This document shows positions 31,656 through 46,400 of a stretch of DNA of 64,000 bases, in pieces. Position 1 is the first letter of the stretch. Each line of letters opens with the position of its first letter. Under the pieces are notes generated by a model, which worked only from the letters and a program-made list of their open reading frames with translations, did not search any database and was not told the DNA's origin. The DNA is from Straminergon stramineum (taxonomy: Eukaryota; Streptophyta; Bryopsida; Hypnales; Calliergonaceae): the NCBI GenBank assembly GCA_963920665.1, contig OY987263.1, positions 37,808,547 to 37,872,546 of the forward strand, read 5' to 3'. A program made the translations under genes and the position numbers.

Positions 31656-34600
31656 GACAATTTTCAGTTGGTGCTGTGGTGATTGGAAAATATAATTTTA
31701 ACGGAGTTACATATTCAGCATGGTAAAAGACTCCTTTTCACCTTGTAATGTTGCAGAGGACTCAAAATGTCCGATGAAATGAGTTTCAGGGTTCCAGTAG
31801 AAACAAGGAATGCAAGGGGGGGTTTGGGGCTGATGATCACGGTGACAGGCCTGATGTTTTGAGGATAATACGTGTCTGACATGCTCCTTGACTACAATGG
31901 TTGGATGTTGAAAATTCAACAATGAAGTCAATTGGAGAAGATGCATTGGCATCTCGCAATCAAGGAGCATGTCTAACAAGTATCTATAGAGAGTGTTGGA
32001 CACCAGATTGCAAACGGTTCTCCTGACCAGTTTGTTCTTATTGAACACATTGTTTGTTTTCTGCTTGAACCTCAAAAATAAAGTGCTTAACATTGCTTAA
32101 TAGTGTTAGGAGCATGATACTATTTATTCCTTTTAAAGAGCAATCAATTGTTGCCCTAGATTATTTCACTTACATATAACTCCTCTCAATGTAAATGCTA
32201 TAAACTATTCTAGAATTGTAGTAAGGCAAACAGTTTTAGCCACAATGAAGGCACATGATTTCGTGGCTTGCTGGATAGATAGGGTAAGAGATGTGCTTGA
32301 GTTTATGTGGAGTGTCTGAATTGGCATATTAAAGACGGTGAGTGCAGAATTTAGGGTTGAATATTTCTTAGATTGTATATTCATGAATTCAATTTGTGAT
32401 TCTACTGCCCATCCACAAGCGGTTTGTGTGGGTTTAGTTAAGTTAGTGTCATTACCTGTGCAATTCATGCAGTCTGTGTCTCTTGTGCGGTTTGTTATGT
32501 CCTAGATGAGCAACAGTTCATTTTTAAGCCAACAAATTTTTATTGCACCAATGGGGAGAAGAAAAAATTGTTTCTTGACAACAGTATTTCTCTGTGCTAT
32601 TCTCTTTTGCCATTGTAAGTCTATGCAACGTATAGTTCATTCTAAAGACAAAAACAAACTTTAAACACTGCATTACATTGAATGATGCTTACCTACCAAT
32701 AATATTCACTCGTGAAGAAGCTCATGAACTAAAAGTGTAGGTCACTAAAACTGGTGTAAACCCAATCCTCAAGCTTCTCCATCAGTCTTGTGGCTCCACC
32801 AATACGAGGCAATTAGGGTTTCAGACTATGGTGGGTACAGAAACATTGGAAATTGAGAGACTAATCATTGTACGCAACAATACTTTGTACATATTATGGC
32901 AATTGAAAGAGGAAGAAGACATTGAATACCTTCACAGTTCACAATGAAGAAGATAGCAGTATGAAATAGACAACAGTACAGGAAGCACCACTGGGGTGAT
33001 CTTAACTTTCAGTAAATTCCAATGTCAGTATCAGTTGTTCAAAGTCTAGAATTTCAAACAGCAATCTCGCAATCTGTATTGGAGTATGGACTGATGCCGT
33101 TTGCCATATTGACATATGATATTACAGTACTATTTATTCTCAAAATACTCCGACGTAGTATTGTAGTATTATATGTCACCACTTGGTGACAAATGAAAAC
33201 AACTTGCTTTTGAAATGTAAGCTACATGATCTTGCAATTATTTCATGGTATTGTCGTATACTATCATATGTCACCACTTGGTGACCATCGAAAATAACTT
33301 GCTTTTGACATTTTGGCTTTTGAAATTTAAGCTACATGATCTTGCAATTGATTAGTTTTTTCCTTGAATTTTAGGAGAGTATACTTTATTAAGTTTGATA
33401 GGAGATCTTATAGTTGAATCTACAAAAATTCTAAAAAAACAAAGATTTTAGCATTGTTTAGGAAATGATGGTTTGAGACAATATTTTGCCAATACTTATC
33501 CAAGGGGGGATTGGGAGACTTGCAAGAAGGCTAATGAGGTGAGGTGTACGTTAGGTACTAATTCCAAATGAGTACATAGAAGTGCACCACAATAAATCCA
33601 AATAGTAAATAGAAATTAGATTTAGAATGGTCAACATCCAAACATTGAAATGAACAAAAAAGGAGGCAAGAGATTTGGATAAACTACATTTGTAAATCAT
33701 TTCTTTGGAACAAAAATCGATATAAAAGTAGAAGATAACAAATTTGGATGTATTGAATAATACAAGCATAACCATTTATAAAATTGTACACCTAAAATTG
33801 GATGAAAATCACCCAACCTTGGGTATAAATAAAATAATGAAATTTGGCTTGACCATGCATTTGGCAATCACTAGCTTTGACAAACCATCATATGAAGAAC
33901 TTAAGGCAAGTTATACTACAAAGAAGAAGTATGTCTAAGTTGTAATCCATCACAAAGGCATTCATTTTGAAAGAAATTAATCCTTTGATTGTTCATCATC
34001 CATTCCTTTGCTAGGTGGCAAAATTTTGCAAAATGTTAGAATCTTTTTTTAATGCTAGATCTTGACCAAATTCTAAATTCTTATCACCAAAAGTTTAATC
34101 CATCTGACCATTTTTCATCCACTTTGAATGTTCTTTCATCCACTTAGCAAATATTCATCTATTTTCTACTACAAAACCATAAACCCTAAATCAAATAGTA
34201 ATCACATATCACAACATTAGCCACTAAAGATTTTGAGTCTTAGAATATATTATGGTGTGTTCCCATAATGTCAATTTTTAAAGTTTTTTTTTTTTTTTTT
34301 CATTCTCTTTTGGAAGGTGGAAGAATGTATAATACTAGTATATATAGATATAATAATTCTTTTACTCAACCTTCAATAAAAAAAATTATGCAACAATAAA
34401 TACAAAACAAGGAACTTTGGGAAGCTTAAGAAAATGAGAAATTGAGATATATATCATTGTTGTTAAAATTAGAATTTCTCATGACTTTTAAAGAATGAAA
34501 ATAGAGTTATTGGAGAATTTTCTTTCCTATCATTATGGGTTTTAAAACATATATAAAAATTCAAGTCTTTGTAGTGCAAAAAATTTATGTCAAAATAATT

Positions 34601-37600
34601 TAAAGTTTGTTGATCAAGTTTTAGAGTTTACCAAAAACTCTTTTTCTTTACTTTAAATGCTATAATCTAGCAATCAAAGAGGCCCTTGTAACTAAAATTT
34701 TTAATGACATAATGAACTAGTAGTGCGAGGCAAAATTATACAATTGAATTCTGAAATTAATTGTTTTTCCTTTCACATTTTTCTTGTATGCACTAGAAAT
34801 GACAATTATAGGATGTTTTGTACATAATAAAGTCACGAATCTATATAAAATTTTGAATTTGTCATCTTCAACATCCATCCAAAGATCTCAAGCACGAAGG
34901 GATATCTTTCTTTCTAGATATTTGGCAATGTTGCTAGTGTATGAGCATAGAAATGCGAGCATATGAGCCTTGAACTTATATATAAGTGGATATACCACAA
35001 CCGTAGAAAGTGTTTATAATATAAACACCTATAATATAAGTACCTATAACATAGCTAAACTATGATCAAGGAAGGTTTCTATTATATAGACACCTATAAC
35101 ATAGGTGTATAGGCTTCTAGGCTTACACTTCTAAGCTTACATAATAGCAACCCCTCCTATTGTGCCTAGTTCCTATTATTATAGTTGTCAAATTTTCATA
35201 TATTCTTGTTGGCAAGTAAAAAGAAGTTCCAATCCACTAAAGAACATGACATTTAGATACATAATACAAAAGTAATGAAAAGTCAAAGTTTTTTTGGTAG
35301 ATGTTCTAAAATCATTTCTTCAATAGAAGTACCGTTATTGCATATGTACGTAGAGTGATGACGGTGGTTTTAGGTAGGGTGAGACTTTAGGTAGTGGATC
35401 CACCTTACCAAAGCTAGTTTCAAATCCTGGAATTTAAAGGTGGATGCTAGGAAGGAAAAATCAAATTAAAACCAAACAAGCAAAGTTACAAAGTAGATTA
35501 TGGTGGAAGCACCCAAAAATGTCAATATAAACAATTTAGCATAGTTAAAGGCACCTTTTTCTAGAAAAAAAAATATTTTTGTAGTTCTAACAAATTTAAA
35601 TCATGCATTTTCAAAAAAATATTAGAATTTTCAGATATGGCATGTATTTTCTATCAATTTTTAAAGTGACAGCTCCCTAGACCACTCAAACTCTCACATA
35701 GATAGATCTAAAATCAAAACCTAACAATTTCAATAATAAGTAAGGGGAAAATTAAATGTAATTGTAGAGGGAAACTTTAATGAAGCATGGGGACATTTCA
35801 AGGGGACTCTACTATGCATGAATAGAAACATGCACGCTTTTAGGTGTTTCTATCTTATTTCAATTTATAGAGTCCTCAAAGTCAAGAAGAAAATCATGAG
35901 GCCAACCATTCCAAAATAATGTGTAAAATCCAAAGACCAATTGATACCAAACATTAATTGATTGACCCTAGAAAAGGGTCTATTTCTTAAATAATTGTTA
36001 TGGAATACCCTTCATTCTTTTACTAACCAATGAAATTTTCCTTCCCTAACTTAGAATCAAAGAAAGGTTATGTAGAATTTACCTTGATGAACAAGTATTA
36101 AAGTAACTACACCTAATTGCATTTTATTAAGCAATCAAACATTGTTCATATTATTAAATTGTATGATATTTTGATGGATCTAGTTGGAAGTCTAGAGAGT
36201 ATTGTAAACAATCATCTTATCTATTATTTGAGATATTTTATAAATAAACCATTCAATATTTTCAAAGTACTAAAAATAAGTGCATCCAAAAGTGTGCTAG
36301 CTTAGACTCTCATGAATAGAGACAAATACACTTTAGGCAAAAATATATAGGGGTCAGTTTTAGAAAATAATAGAAATTTGGTGTTGTTACATTACTACTG
36401 AATATATGTTATAGTAATACCTCTCCATTTAATGAAACTTCACTCTTAGTCTCATAACTATGCACTGATTACTCTTATTTACAAGATTACACATTTTTTT
36501 CTCTTATGATTAGTTTATATACGTACACATATATGTATCTTATAGAATTTAATAGTCAAGTTAATCCAATTAATGCATCTTGTAGAAAAACACTAGGTTG
36601 CACTAATTAGGGAATTATGTGACTTTGTATAGAACTTTAGTTAATTGGAATTTCATAATATATTGGATAAATCAATAGTTTGTAGTCTATATTACATTCA
36701 TACTATCTCAAATAATATCATTATCATCCAATTTTTATTCAAATCATTCAATTAATACAAGGATTGATTCCATATTGCAGTGGTAATCTAAAAGATTCTA
36801 TCAAGATTGTGCAAAAATCAGTGAATCCTTTGCCATTTGTTTAACCTCACAACAAAATCCATTGAACTATTGATATCATCATTTTGTAAACCAACTCCAA
36901 TCCTTTCAACACCATTATAGATTCAATATGTCTCTATGTGACATCAAGGTTATTGAAAAAATCTTGAAAGTCATTTTTTATATGACCCTTTACTTGTTTT
37001 CTAACCCCGCTAGGTTGGAATCAATTTTAACCTCTAAAGTCTTAAATGTCCCCTAAGAAGATACTTCAAGGTTTGGACAAGTTCAATTTTCATGCAAATT
37101 TTTGATGTGATTAGGATTTAGGAATATAATTTTTATTGCAATCAATGCCAAGAGCGAAAATTGCACCCCTAGCTCAAAATGTAATTCACTGGGTAGCAAG
37201 AAAAAAAAATACAAAAACATGAAATAAAATTTTAAAATTTTGTTTCTCATAGATGATATTTTTTCTACATGGAAAGCTTTTATTCATTCCATTTAGATTA
37301 GTGATGTGAAAGTTATGGACCATTTTGTTTGTAGTGAATCATTGCATCTTCTAGAGAAAATGAGGTATTGAATTCATTTTTGAACTTGATTTTTGCAATT
37401 AAAAAAAGAAGTTCCATAAGGCTAAATTCACTTGCTAGACCAAGCTCATCATTGAGATTAATATGTTTAATTCCATTTCAAATTTTACTGAGATACTCAT
37501 AATTTAGATTTTCATTCAATCTCATACCTACTTCTACTAAATAATTATTTTGAAATGAAATCAAGTGTGATTTTTTGAATTTTTTTTCTAGACTCTCAAC

Positions 37601-40600
37601 TCAATTCCGCAGCATTAAAAATTTGAAATTCAAAATCTTTAGTTCAAAAAAATTCAGTGAAGAAGATTCTTAGTCTTATAATCAAATCACGCAAGTGCAA
37701 ATATCTTGCAATCTACTTGTTCAAAGTTTTTGAAAGTTCTTCTATGCATTCTTATACTAGTCTAGTGCAAGCCTCTACAATTAAATATGCAAGAAAATCC
37801 TTTTTAACTATTTTTTTTGAGTGAGAAATCATAGTTTTGAGTGTTTTCTGATTCAAAAAAGCATAAGAACTTTAGGGGTTAAGTCACTTCACCTTAACCT
37901 TGTAAAGACATAAAGGAAATATATATTTGATTAATGAATTTTAGTATGTTGAGAAAATGAACAATGCACATATAGTGACAATCATGTTCATAAAGAGTTG
38001 TTCTAAGCATTGATATACAATTTGGAGGTGAATTATAATGTCTCAATACATTTTTTTAGTAGATTTTACTTCAACAACAAGAATAAATTACATCTAATTT
38101 ACATCAATTCATATTTTTGGAACTTACTCTTCTTGAATCAGTTATGAATTTTTGAAGTTGGAAGTGAGGATTGCTTTAAAATCATCCCCACCCTCAAGTA
38201 AGAAGGTTAACTTTGACAAGAAAGCCCAACGTGAATGAAGGATATGTTGGGAAAGATTAAGCTATCTAAGCTTTATAAACTTTTATTTGAAAACCTTTAA
38301 AATGGTTGAACGAAACAATTCAACATAATTGGAGGCACACTTTTCAAGAAAACATACTTTGGTAATATTGACAATTGAGAGGAATGAGTTTAAGAAAAAG
38401 AAAATTGGATAAGAAATGTAATTACTACGAATAATCTACGCAGAAGCTCCTAGGCACAAAAACCATGACATCGCCTAGTTATAAAACCAAAATCTAGAGA
38501 ATCAATTATCAACAAATTACAATCAGGAATGGAAATGATTTAATTGAACTTTAGAAGACACTTTCAATAGATGTCTACAAGGTCAAGTCAAGTGAGGAAT
38601 GGGTACACAATTTTGGATGTCTTCACCTTAGATGGTCAATTCTATCTTTGCAACTTCTAGTAGCAAATAGACCTATAAAAAACTAATTTTATCCATACTT
38701 CTTAAGAAATTCTCACATCTACATATGACAATGAGGTCATTTGATCCTATTGTGGTTGAGTCGACTATAGTAATAAGCACCCTACCGACACCCAGGTTTA
38801 AACTTGTGGCCACCTTTTGATATATGAAGGCCAAAGCCACCAAGCCAAAGGTTGTGGGTATTGTCCACCTATAAATGTTCACTTTGAGTACATTGAAAAT
38901 TCTAGTAGTACCCTTGTGCTAGAAGACCCTTACCAAGTGGGACTATTTTAGCACCTTCATTCATTAGGTTAATGGATTCCAACCTTTTTTGGGGGGCACC
39001 ATGGTGCCAAATTGTACCATTTCAAAATAAATCCTTATTTTTCACCATAAAAGAGTAGTTTTTTTCTGCTATAAATTTTTCCATTTATATTTGAATTGTG
39101 GATGAAATTGCCAAATTTGTTTTAAAAAAATGCTTGAATAAAATTGAAAAGTGCTTTCAGATTCAAAACATGGATGAATGTAGAAATACATTACTTCACC
39201 AAATTTTAAGTGGTCACCATCCTAGCACTTTCTCAAAAAGTTAAAATAAATAAATAAATATTGGTGTAGATGACTAATCTAATAGGTCCATAGTTTTAGA
39301 CTTAAATTAACTAATTAAACTTATCAAGATGATCACCCATTTCCAATCACTTAAGCAATTCAGCTTATTTGTGGCATAGGAAAAGTTCAGGAAATTTATT
39401 TCTCTAAATAGGGAATTTTTTTCCAAAAGGATTTCATAATTTCCTAAACTTTCCCTCTTAAGAGCAAATTATCACGAATTTTTTTGGGGAAGATTCTATT
39501 TGTCCCATTCTCGATATGTAGGCAAACCTATTTCCAACCATATGATGGTTCCAAAATCAATGTCAGGCTTCCAATGTACACATTGTGATTTAGCACCCTC
39601 CCCCTACTCTTGCAACTGAAGTGAACAGTATTCAATACGTGTCAAAAAACCAAGTAAAGACCCTCCCTGCCCCCATGAACCAACAAAAATATAATTAAAA
39701 ATATTCCTTACTCTTTGGGTAGTTAATGCTATTCATAGCCTTCCTGGTGCTAAAATTAATGAGGTTCGCCAAACTACAACCCAACAATGAGCTCAAAAGA
39801 GAGGAACAGGAGGTTTTCAATAAATTAATCAGCCCCCCATGAGTGCGAAAAAGGAGAGCCGTTGATTCTCTTAAAAAAAATTGTGAACCCCCTTCCCAGC
39901 CGTTGATCTCCCAAAATATGAATATACAAATACAGATACGAGGATATATGGATACGAGGGTATATGAATACATATATAAAAATATTATACGTATAGATAT
40001 GCATATACATACATATATACATACAGGTATACGTGAAGATATGGAATTTGTCCCATATCTTTTGTCACCCCACCTTCCCCTGAAATTTATAAAGTGGGGG
40101 AGGGGGGGGTGGTTTATCTACATGAAAATTTAAATAAAATATAAAATATATCCCGGGGGTACCTAATTATGTAAATGTATTAAAAAAAAATTGAAAACTA
40201 ATGAAATGTTCACATTGTCACACAATGACAATGAGCTCAAAAGATGCAGTTACTGCAGTGCTGACACAAAGTACACAACAGGCCAAAGAGCACAAGGAAT
40301 GCCCCCTCTTTTCATATGCCCCACAAAACCATTAAAAAAACCATTAAAAAAAATTAAAGTGCACAAGAAGCAAAGCCATTATTAGTTAAGACCCACTGAC
40401 CGGCGGATGAGGAGGACTGAGGAGTAGTTAATAATAACTTCGGAGGTAGGGTTTTTAATAGAGAAAATTAAATTAAAGAGTCTAGGAGAAGAAGCTAAAT
40501 ATAAAACAATTACTGTTTCCCCTTATCAATGGAAATTGTCCATGTGTTTAAAAAAAAATATATATGTATATATATAAAACAATTACTGTTTCCCCTTATC

Positions 40601-41999
40601 AATGGAAATTGTCCATGTGTTTAAAAAAAATATATATATGTATATATATAAAACAATTACTAGCCAATGAATAAAGAGCTTTCATGCTTTATTAATAACC
40701 TGGAACCAATGAGATGGTGCCTGGGGTCCTTAACTTATAATTGGACCATGCACTCACCTTCTGTGTTTGGGCCTTTTCTTTTCTTTATTAGGCCCCCCTT
40801 GGGTTTTAGAATTCCCTTTTTTCACACCATTATCACGTGGTCAATTATGTTGCCACATTTTAATAAAAATAATTATTTCCTTCAATCTGTTAAGAGCAAA
40901 TGATAATTGGGGTGATACTTGGGGTGATGCCTAAATAAAAATTGGCTATTTCTCTCTAAAATATAACAATGTAATATAGTTATTTTGATCCTCCAAAATG
41001 AAAAATTCCTTTACAAAAAGTAGCCAACATTTTTTGAGTGTAGCCTACTAGCAAAAAATCATGCATGAAAAAGTATTGGTTATGAACCACCCAAACTTGA
41101 TAATTCCGTAGTATTATATAAAGATTAGCAAATTTTCACTATTTAAGTCAATTCAAGGAGTGTTAGACACACTAGTTACTTTTTATTTCATTCTTCTATT
41201 AAAAATTTATAATCAAAATCATTTAATTTGATTAATTCCAAGTGAATTCACCAATAGACCCCAAACTCTTTGATTTCACATCCTATGGTACAATATCATG
41301 GTATAACTTTCTTCAACAAGGCAAAAAGCTCCCCTTAAGAACAAGACTAATGACAATGTTTTTGCAATTGTAAGATGCTAAAAATTCAAGAAATAGAAAA
41401 ATTGGAGAACATAGTCTAGTTTATCATGCATCCAAAGAATATATTAATAAGACAAAATTTTATAATTTCATGACCCTCCTAATTTGATGAATTTGAGATA
41501 AAAAATAAACTATACACAAGGGGCCATAACATTCTTGCATTTCAAAGTTGAAGACCTTTTACTTCTTCTTTCTATATTAGACAATCTTGAGTGCAAGTTT
41601 GCCCATGAATGGTGTATCATTGTAAATCTAATTATTCTTGTCATAGTGCCACAATAGAAGGCTCTTCTATGCTCCATAATCAAATAGAGAGAGAGAAAAA
41701 AATGATTCCAACTATCTTTACAGGTTGGTGTAAATTAAGAGCATGTTCATCATGGATCTCACTACAATCCTCTAAAGAATTGAAGAGTGATATCCAAATT
41801 GCTCTCTTATTTAAGTTTCAGTAAGGAAGCGCCTCAATTGAATTTTAGGTGTGCTTTAAAAAGTTCCACGCCACCGTAAACCAATCACAATTTGACACAC
41901 GTAATAACTAATGGTTAGAAAAATACTCACAAACACATAATTCATGCAAAATACTCCCCTCCCCTCCCCTCCCCCAAATTCAAAAATTCAAAAAAAAGA
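31656..41999. other. Ten-kilobase AT-rich gene-free region
   Basis: No supported exon, RNA gene or complete transposon was found. Features seen are a direct repeat pair near 33174-33240 and 33269-33350 (both contain ATGTCACCACTTGGTGAC and AACTTGCTTTTGA), T/A runs near 34290, an AT-rich short repeat around ACCTATAATATA at 34985-35110, a TATATG/GGATACGAGG-type tract at 39915-40030, and the 73-bp tandem pair at 40503. Open frames here are short and without motifs. Confidence 0.5.
40503..40655. repeat. Recent tandem duplication, unit about 73 bases
   Basis: AAAACAATTACTGTTTCCCC through GTCCATGTGTTTAAAAAAAA and a TATATATGTATATATAT tail occurs twice in a row, and a third copy begins but stops after AAAACAATTACT. 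The two complete copies differ only in the lengths of the A and TA runs, so the duplication is young or kept uniform. Confidence 0.9.
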
Positions 42000-43027
42000 G
42001 GTTTGAGCATACACGTAGAAGAGTCGGCATTGCGTTGGAGTCGTCGTCGTCACTCCTGTCGCGTGGCGGGGAGACGCGGTCATTCAACGTCCGACGACGA
42101 GGACCCTCCGCAACCGGATCCCCAATTTCAATTTATAGCAGTTGCTAAACTCATACACCTCATTGCGACTATGGCGTTTCCTGGAATCAATTTGCAATTC
42201 ATCACGAGCTTCACAACAAACACAAACCAGAAATCAACAATCTCGAAACAGAACTTCACAGACACAAGAATCATCAATCGCGACACAAGAATCATCGATC
42301 GGAGACACCCAATGCAACTTTCACGTGATGCCATTGCGAAGATCGAGCATGCAGTGGTTGTCATGATCGGAACGTAAAAGGCGGAAGACACACGTCGCGG
42401 GAGGACATTATTAGAATTCGCACTACAGCCTTGGCGCCGAAGACGGGAAACAGGGGAACTGGATTGGGCGTTTTCAGGGACCGTTTGGTTGTTTTCTTTG
42501 GTTTTCACGAGATGCAGTATGCTTTTCACGGGATACAATTTGGTTTGGTTTTCACGGAGATTGGTTTAGTTTTGGTTTTGGAACTTCTGGTATCTGTGGT
42601 AGTGTCCACGCGGATAGGCGGGTAAGGTTGGGGAGCTGTCTCTCTCGCGGTGCCGTTGTTGGTCTTCCTCGTCTTTCGGGATCTTGCAGTTGCGCTCTTT
42701 ACTTGTCTGGACTTTAGCAGGTGTGACAATGTGAGCAGGGTTTGGGAAGGTACTGGTTTCGAGAGAGATGGATCAGCAGATCTGGTCGATGTTTGTGGAG
42801 GCGGCGGTAGTAACTTGGTTTGAAAGTCGTTCCCGTGGAATGGTTCCTTTGCATTTGTTGCCGAGTACTCGAGATGGAATGGAAGAAGCGGTGTTGTGGA
42901 AATTCTGTTTGGGTTAGGTACTACAGGAGTTTGCAACAGGACTATGGTGACAGTTTGATTTGGATCTCCGACGTCGAAGCAGGCATGAATTTAGTGGAGT
43001 AGTCTTTCAAGAACGAGCGCCATTCGA

Positions 43028-43341
43028 AAGATCTGAGGCCATTTCCTCCAGCATTGCCAAAGATCGTCGTCCCAAGAATCTGGTGAAGCGTGTATTTTTT
43101 GACAAGGGTTTAGGGTGTAGACTGATTTTCGAACCGATACAAACCGATTGAACTTTCTGACGGTTGTACAGATCTCGCAGTACTTAGGTAGGAAATGAAT
43201 TCTTCGCGGTGGTCTTAAAGGACAAGTGAAGATCTGAGGGGAATTCGTTTTCTCAAAAGAGTGCTAAAGGTTCTCATTCCAAAAACCTGGTGCAGTGTTA
43301 CTTCAGTGCATTACTTGACAAGGATTTTGGGGTGAAGCGAT
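43028..43341 (+). repeat. Degenerate duplication in the leader of the FPP gene
   Basis: Two blocks (43028-43125 and 43228-43341) share AAGATCTGAGG, CCAAGAATCTGGTG/CCAAAAACCTGGTG, a TTTGACAAGG/CTTGACAAGG block and a GGTGTAG/GGTGAAG block in the same order, about 200 bases apart. They lie between the presumed promoter and the start codon at 43474. Confidence 0.6.
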
Positions 43342-43473
43342 CGACCTACAGAATTCTTCATGGACTGACTTCGAAGCGATTCAAAGCAGTATAGCTTGTT
43401 CCCTGACATGTGGTCATTTGATTCTACAGATTCTTTCTCCGGAAAACTAATTCCTGTAAGAAATTGAGAGTAC

Positions 43474-46400
43474 ATGATGGAGTCGAGAGAGCTCGATAGA
43501 CGGCGAGGCTGGCCGTGGAAGAATCGAAAGAGTGGCCTTAGTAGCGGCGGTTCCGAGGGCGGATCATCGCCATCGTCTGTCAAGCTCTTCGACGAGCAGG
43601 TCTGCCTTCATGCAATGCTTGCATCCCGTGCATTTAATTCTCTGTGTAGCAAGTTTTTTCGCAGATTTTCTGGTTCTTGAATCTCGAAGCTTCTGTGTTT
43701 GGTACCCTAAACCTCTGACCTGGAGCATCGTCGTTCGACAAAGTCCTAGTCTGAGGGGAACACGCCGTCCTTGCAAGATCCAGCCATGAAGTTTAATATG
43801 AAAAATGGTGGATTTCAAAGGAGTTTTCAAAGGAGTTTTCAGGGTTTTTCATGTCTGAATATTTAGGGTGAAATCGTGAGTGTTTTGTTGATTTATAAAG
43901 TCAAGAGGTTTGGGGTTTGTGTGGCAGGAAGTGGCAAGGATTTTGCAAGACCAGGTACGGATTGGAGACGAGCAGCTTCATGAGGCGGACTTGAAGCATG
44001 CCGAGAAAGAGAAGGCATTGAATGAAAAGTTAGCCGTGGCGTTGGCGGAGATCACCATCAAAGACAACTTGGTGAAGCAGCACATCAAAGTGGCGGAAGA
44101 AGCTGTTGGCGGTACAGTACTCCTCTAGCTTTCAACCCTAGAATCTGTACCCCCCGGTTTTCTTGCGTCAAGAGTGGGTTTCAAACTTTCAAATCGTCGT
44201 TGGACATATTTGTCATGTGGTGCACTCACATTCTTCAAGAACTTTTCCATTGTTGAAAGTTGTCAACTCTCAAGGGCTTGGGTAACAATTTTCAACGTAA
44301 AAACTGATCATCATGGATTCATCTTCATGCTTCCAACACTGGAGACTCACTTGCCTCTATTTTAGAAGATGGGGTGATTAACTATCCTGCATGCTCTGCA
44401 ATGCCCCTCACATTTGTTGTCCTCCCATTTTAACTACTGGAAACAGTCAGCATTGAACGTTATTTGCGTCCTAAAGAACTATGGAAGCCACTACTCTTGA
44501 AAACTCATCCTGTTTCTTTGCAATTGGAGACTCATCTTCATGCTTCCAACGGTGGAAACTCATCTGCCTCTACTAAGAGTTGGAGAGGAGATTAGTTTTA
44601 AATTAGTCACCACTTTTGCACTTCCTATTGATCCTCCCATTCCAACGTTGAAAGCACTCAATGTCGAACATTTTAGCTTCTAGACTGCTCCGAATGCCCA
44701 TTAATGTTGAAAATTGTGGGTCATGATTTTCAATGTTGATAATCATATTCATACATTGTGATTAGAGACTGATCTTCATGCTTCCAGCAGAAAAGATTCA
44801 TCTACCTCTACTAAATTTGAGAGAAAATGGGGTTTCAATAATACCCCCCACTTTTGCCTCCTCCTATCAATGTGATCTTCAAAAGGATTCCTTAATCCAC
44901 AATTGAACCGTATTTTGAGTTCCAGGTTGGGAGAAGGCAGAGAACGAGGCGGCGGAGTTCAAGGCGGAGCTTGAGAATGTTACAAAGCAACAAAGGGCGA
45001 GCGAGGATCGCGCGAAGCACCTCGATGGCGCATTGCAGGAGATCATGCAGCAGCTGCGAGGGGGGCGGCAATTGCACGAGAAGCACTTGCATGATACAAT
45101 TGTGAAGAAGACTCGGGAATTTGATAAAATGCGGCTGGAGTTGGAGGCCAAGCTCTCGGATATGGCCAAGTCCTTGTCTAACACTCGCACACAGCTCATT
45201 GAATCGCAAGCTGAAAACGAGGCCCTCAATCATGCTCTCAAGGTCAGTGTCCACCTTCGTCTTCATCAGTTCTCTCCATTTTGTATACCCAGAATTAGCG
45301 GCAATACGGTGCTGTTTAGAATTGCTTAGACTGTTTAAGGTAACTTTCCTTTGTATCAAAAGATTGAAGATCTCTTGTTACGCGGCACTTGAACATGTAT
45401 CATTCCTGATTACCCTTGGAATCACTGAAAAAGTTAGCCGAGAAATAAAATGCATGTCTTTCTCGTTCTCAATTTTGAGCCTATGTCATGCTTGTGAAGA
45501 TGGATGCGCGGAGCTATGTGTCATTTCTAATATCGTCTACGGGAATTCACGTTCCTTTCATGTGATTGAGAATTTCTTGTTACACTGTACTCTTAAGTGT
45601 AAAATTTTCCATCGTGCCCATAGTGGAAACGATGCAAGTTTTTTAGTACTTCAGACTGTTCTGTACTCTTGCCTTTGTTTTTGATTGTTGAATTGTTGGA
45701 GAGTTTCTTTCAGGATCGGTCGAGAATGATTGCTGAGCTGAATGATATAAGGGCTCATGCTGAGACTGACAGCAAAATTCTCCGGGTAAGAGCATTATTC
45801 TTTCTACGTCGTCAAGGTCTTCTGTACTGATTTTTTTCTTCTTAACCCCTAAAGAATTTTGAAGCCCAAATTCATCCTCAATTTTTGAGTGGGTCGTATC
45901 GGAACTTTCTTCTGTCCATTTTTTACTTAGCTTTTGGCCAACACATGAAATTAAATTGGTTAATTTTAAAACCATGAATCCTTGGTCTTTTGGGGGGTTA
46001 AACCCGTGATGGATTTGTTTCCATGAGTGTCTGGCGATGAACCATAGCGTTGTGAGGCTTTGCAGGTGCGGCTAGACGGGCTTGAGAAAGAGAATTTTGA
46101 TCTTAAGTACAGAATTCACTCCATTACCAAGGAGCTTGAAATCCGATCAGCCGAGCTTGAATATGGGAAGAAAACCTCGGATGTGCTGTCTCGACATCAT
46201 GCAGACAGCGTCAAGAAAATTGCCAGGCTGGAGGATGAACGCAACCGGCTCCGAGTGATGGTGCGCAAGAAGCTTCCAAGTATGATCACAACCCCAAACT
46301 CAAATGACACTCTTTACCAGGATTCTTCCGTGTTAAAATAATGGGACTGCGAACACGCTTGCAATTATTAACTTTGATTTCCAATTTGACCTTGGTGAAT

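Noticed and set aside
41953..41977. CCCCT-type repeats near the FPP promoter as a telomere-like or G-quadruplex signal
   Set aside because: Only about four units, not the plant telomere motif; noted as simple repeat only.
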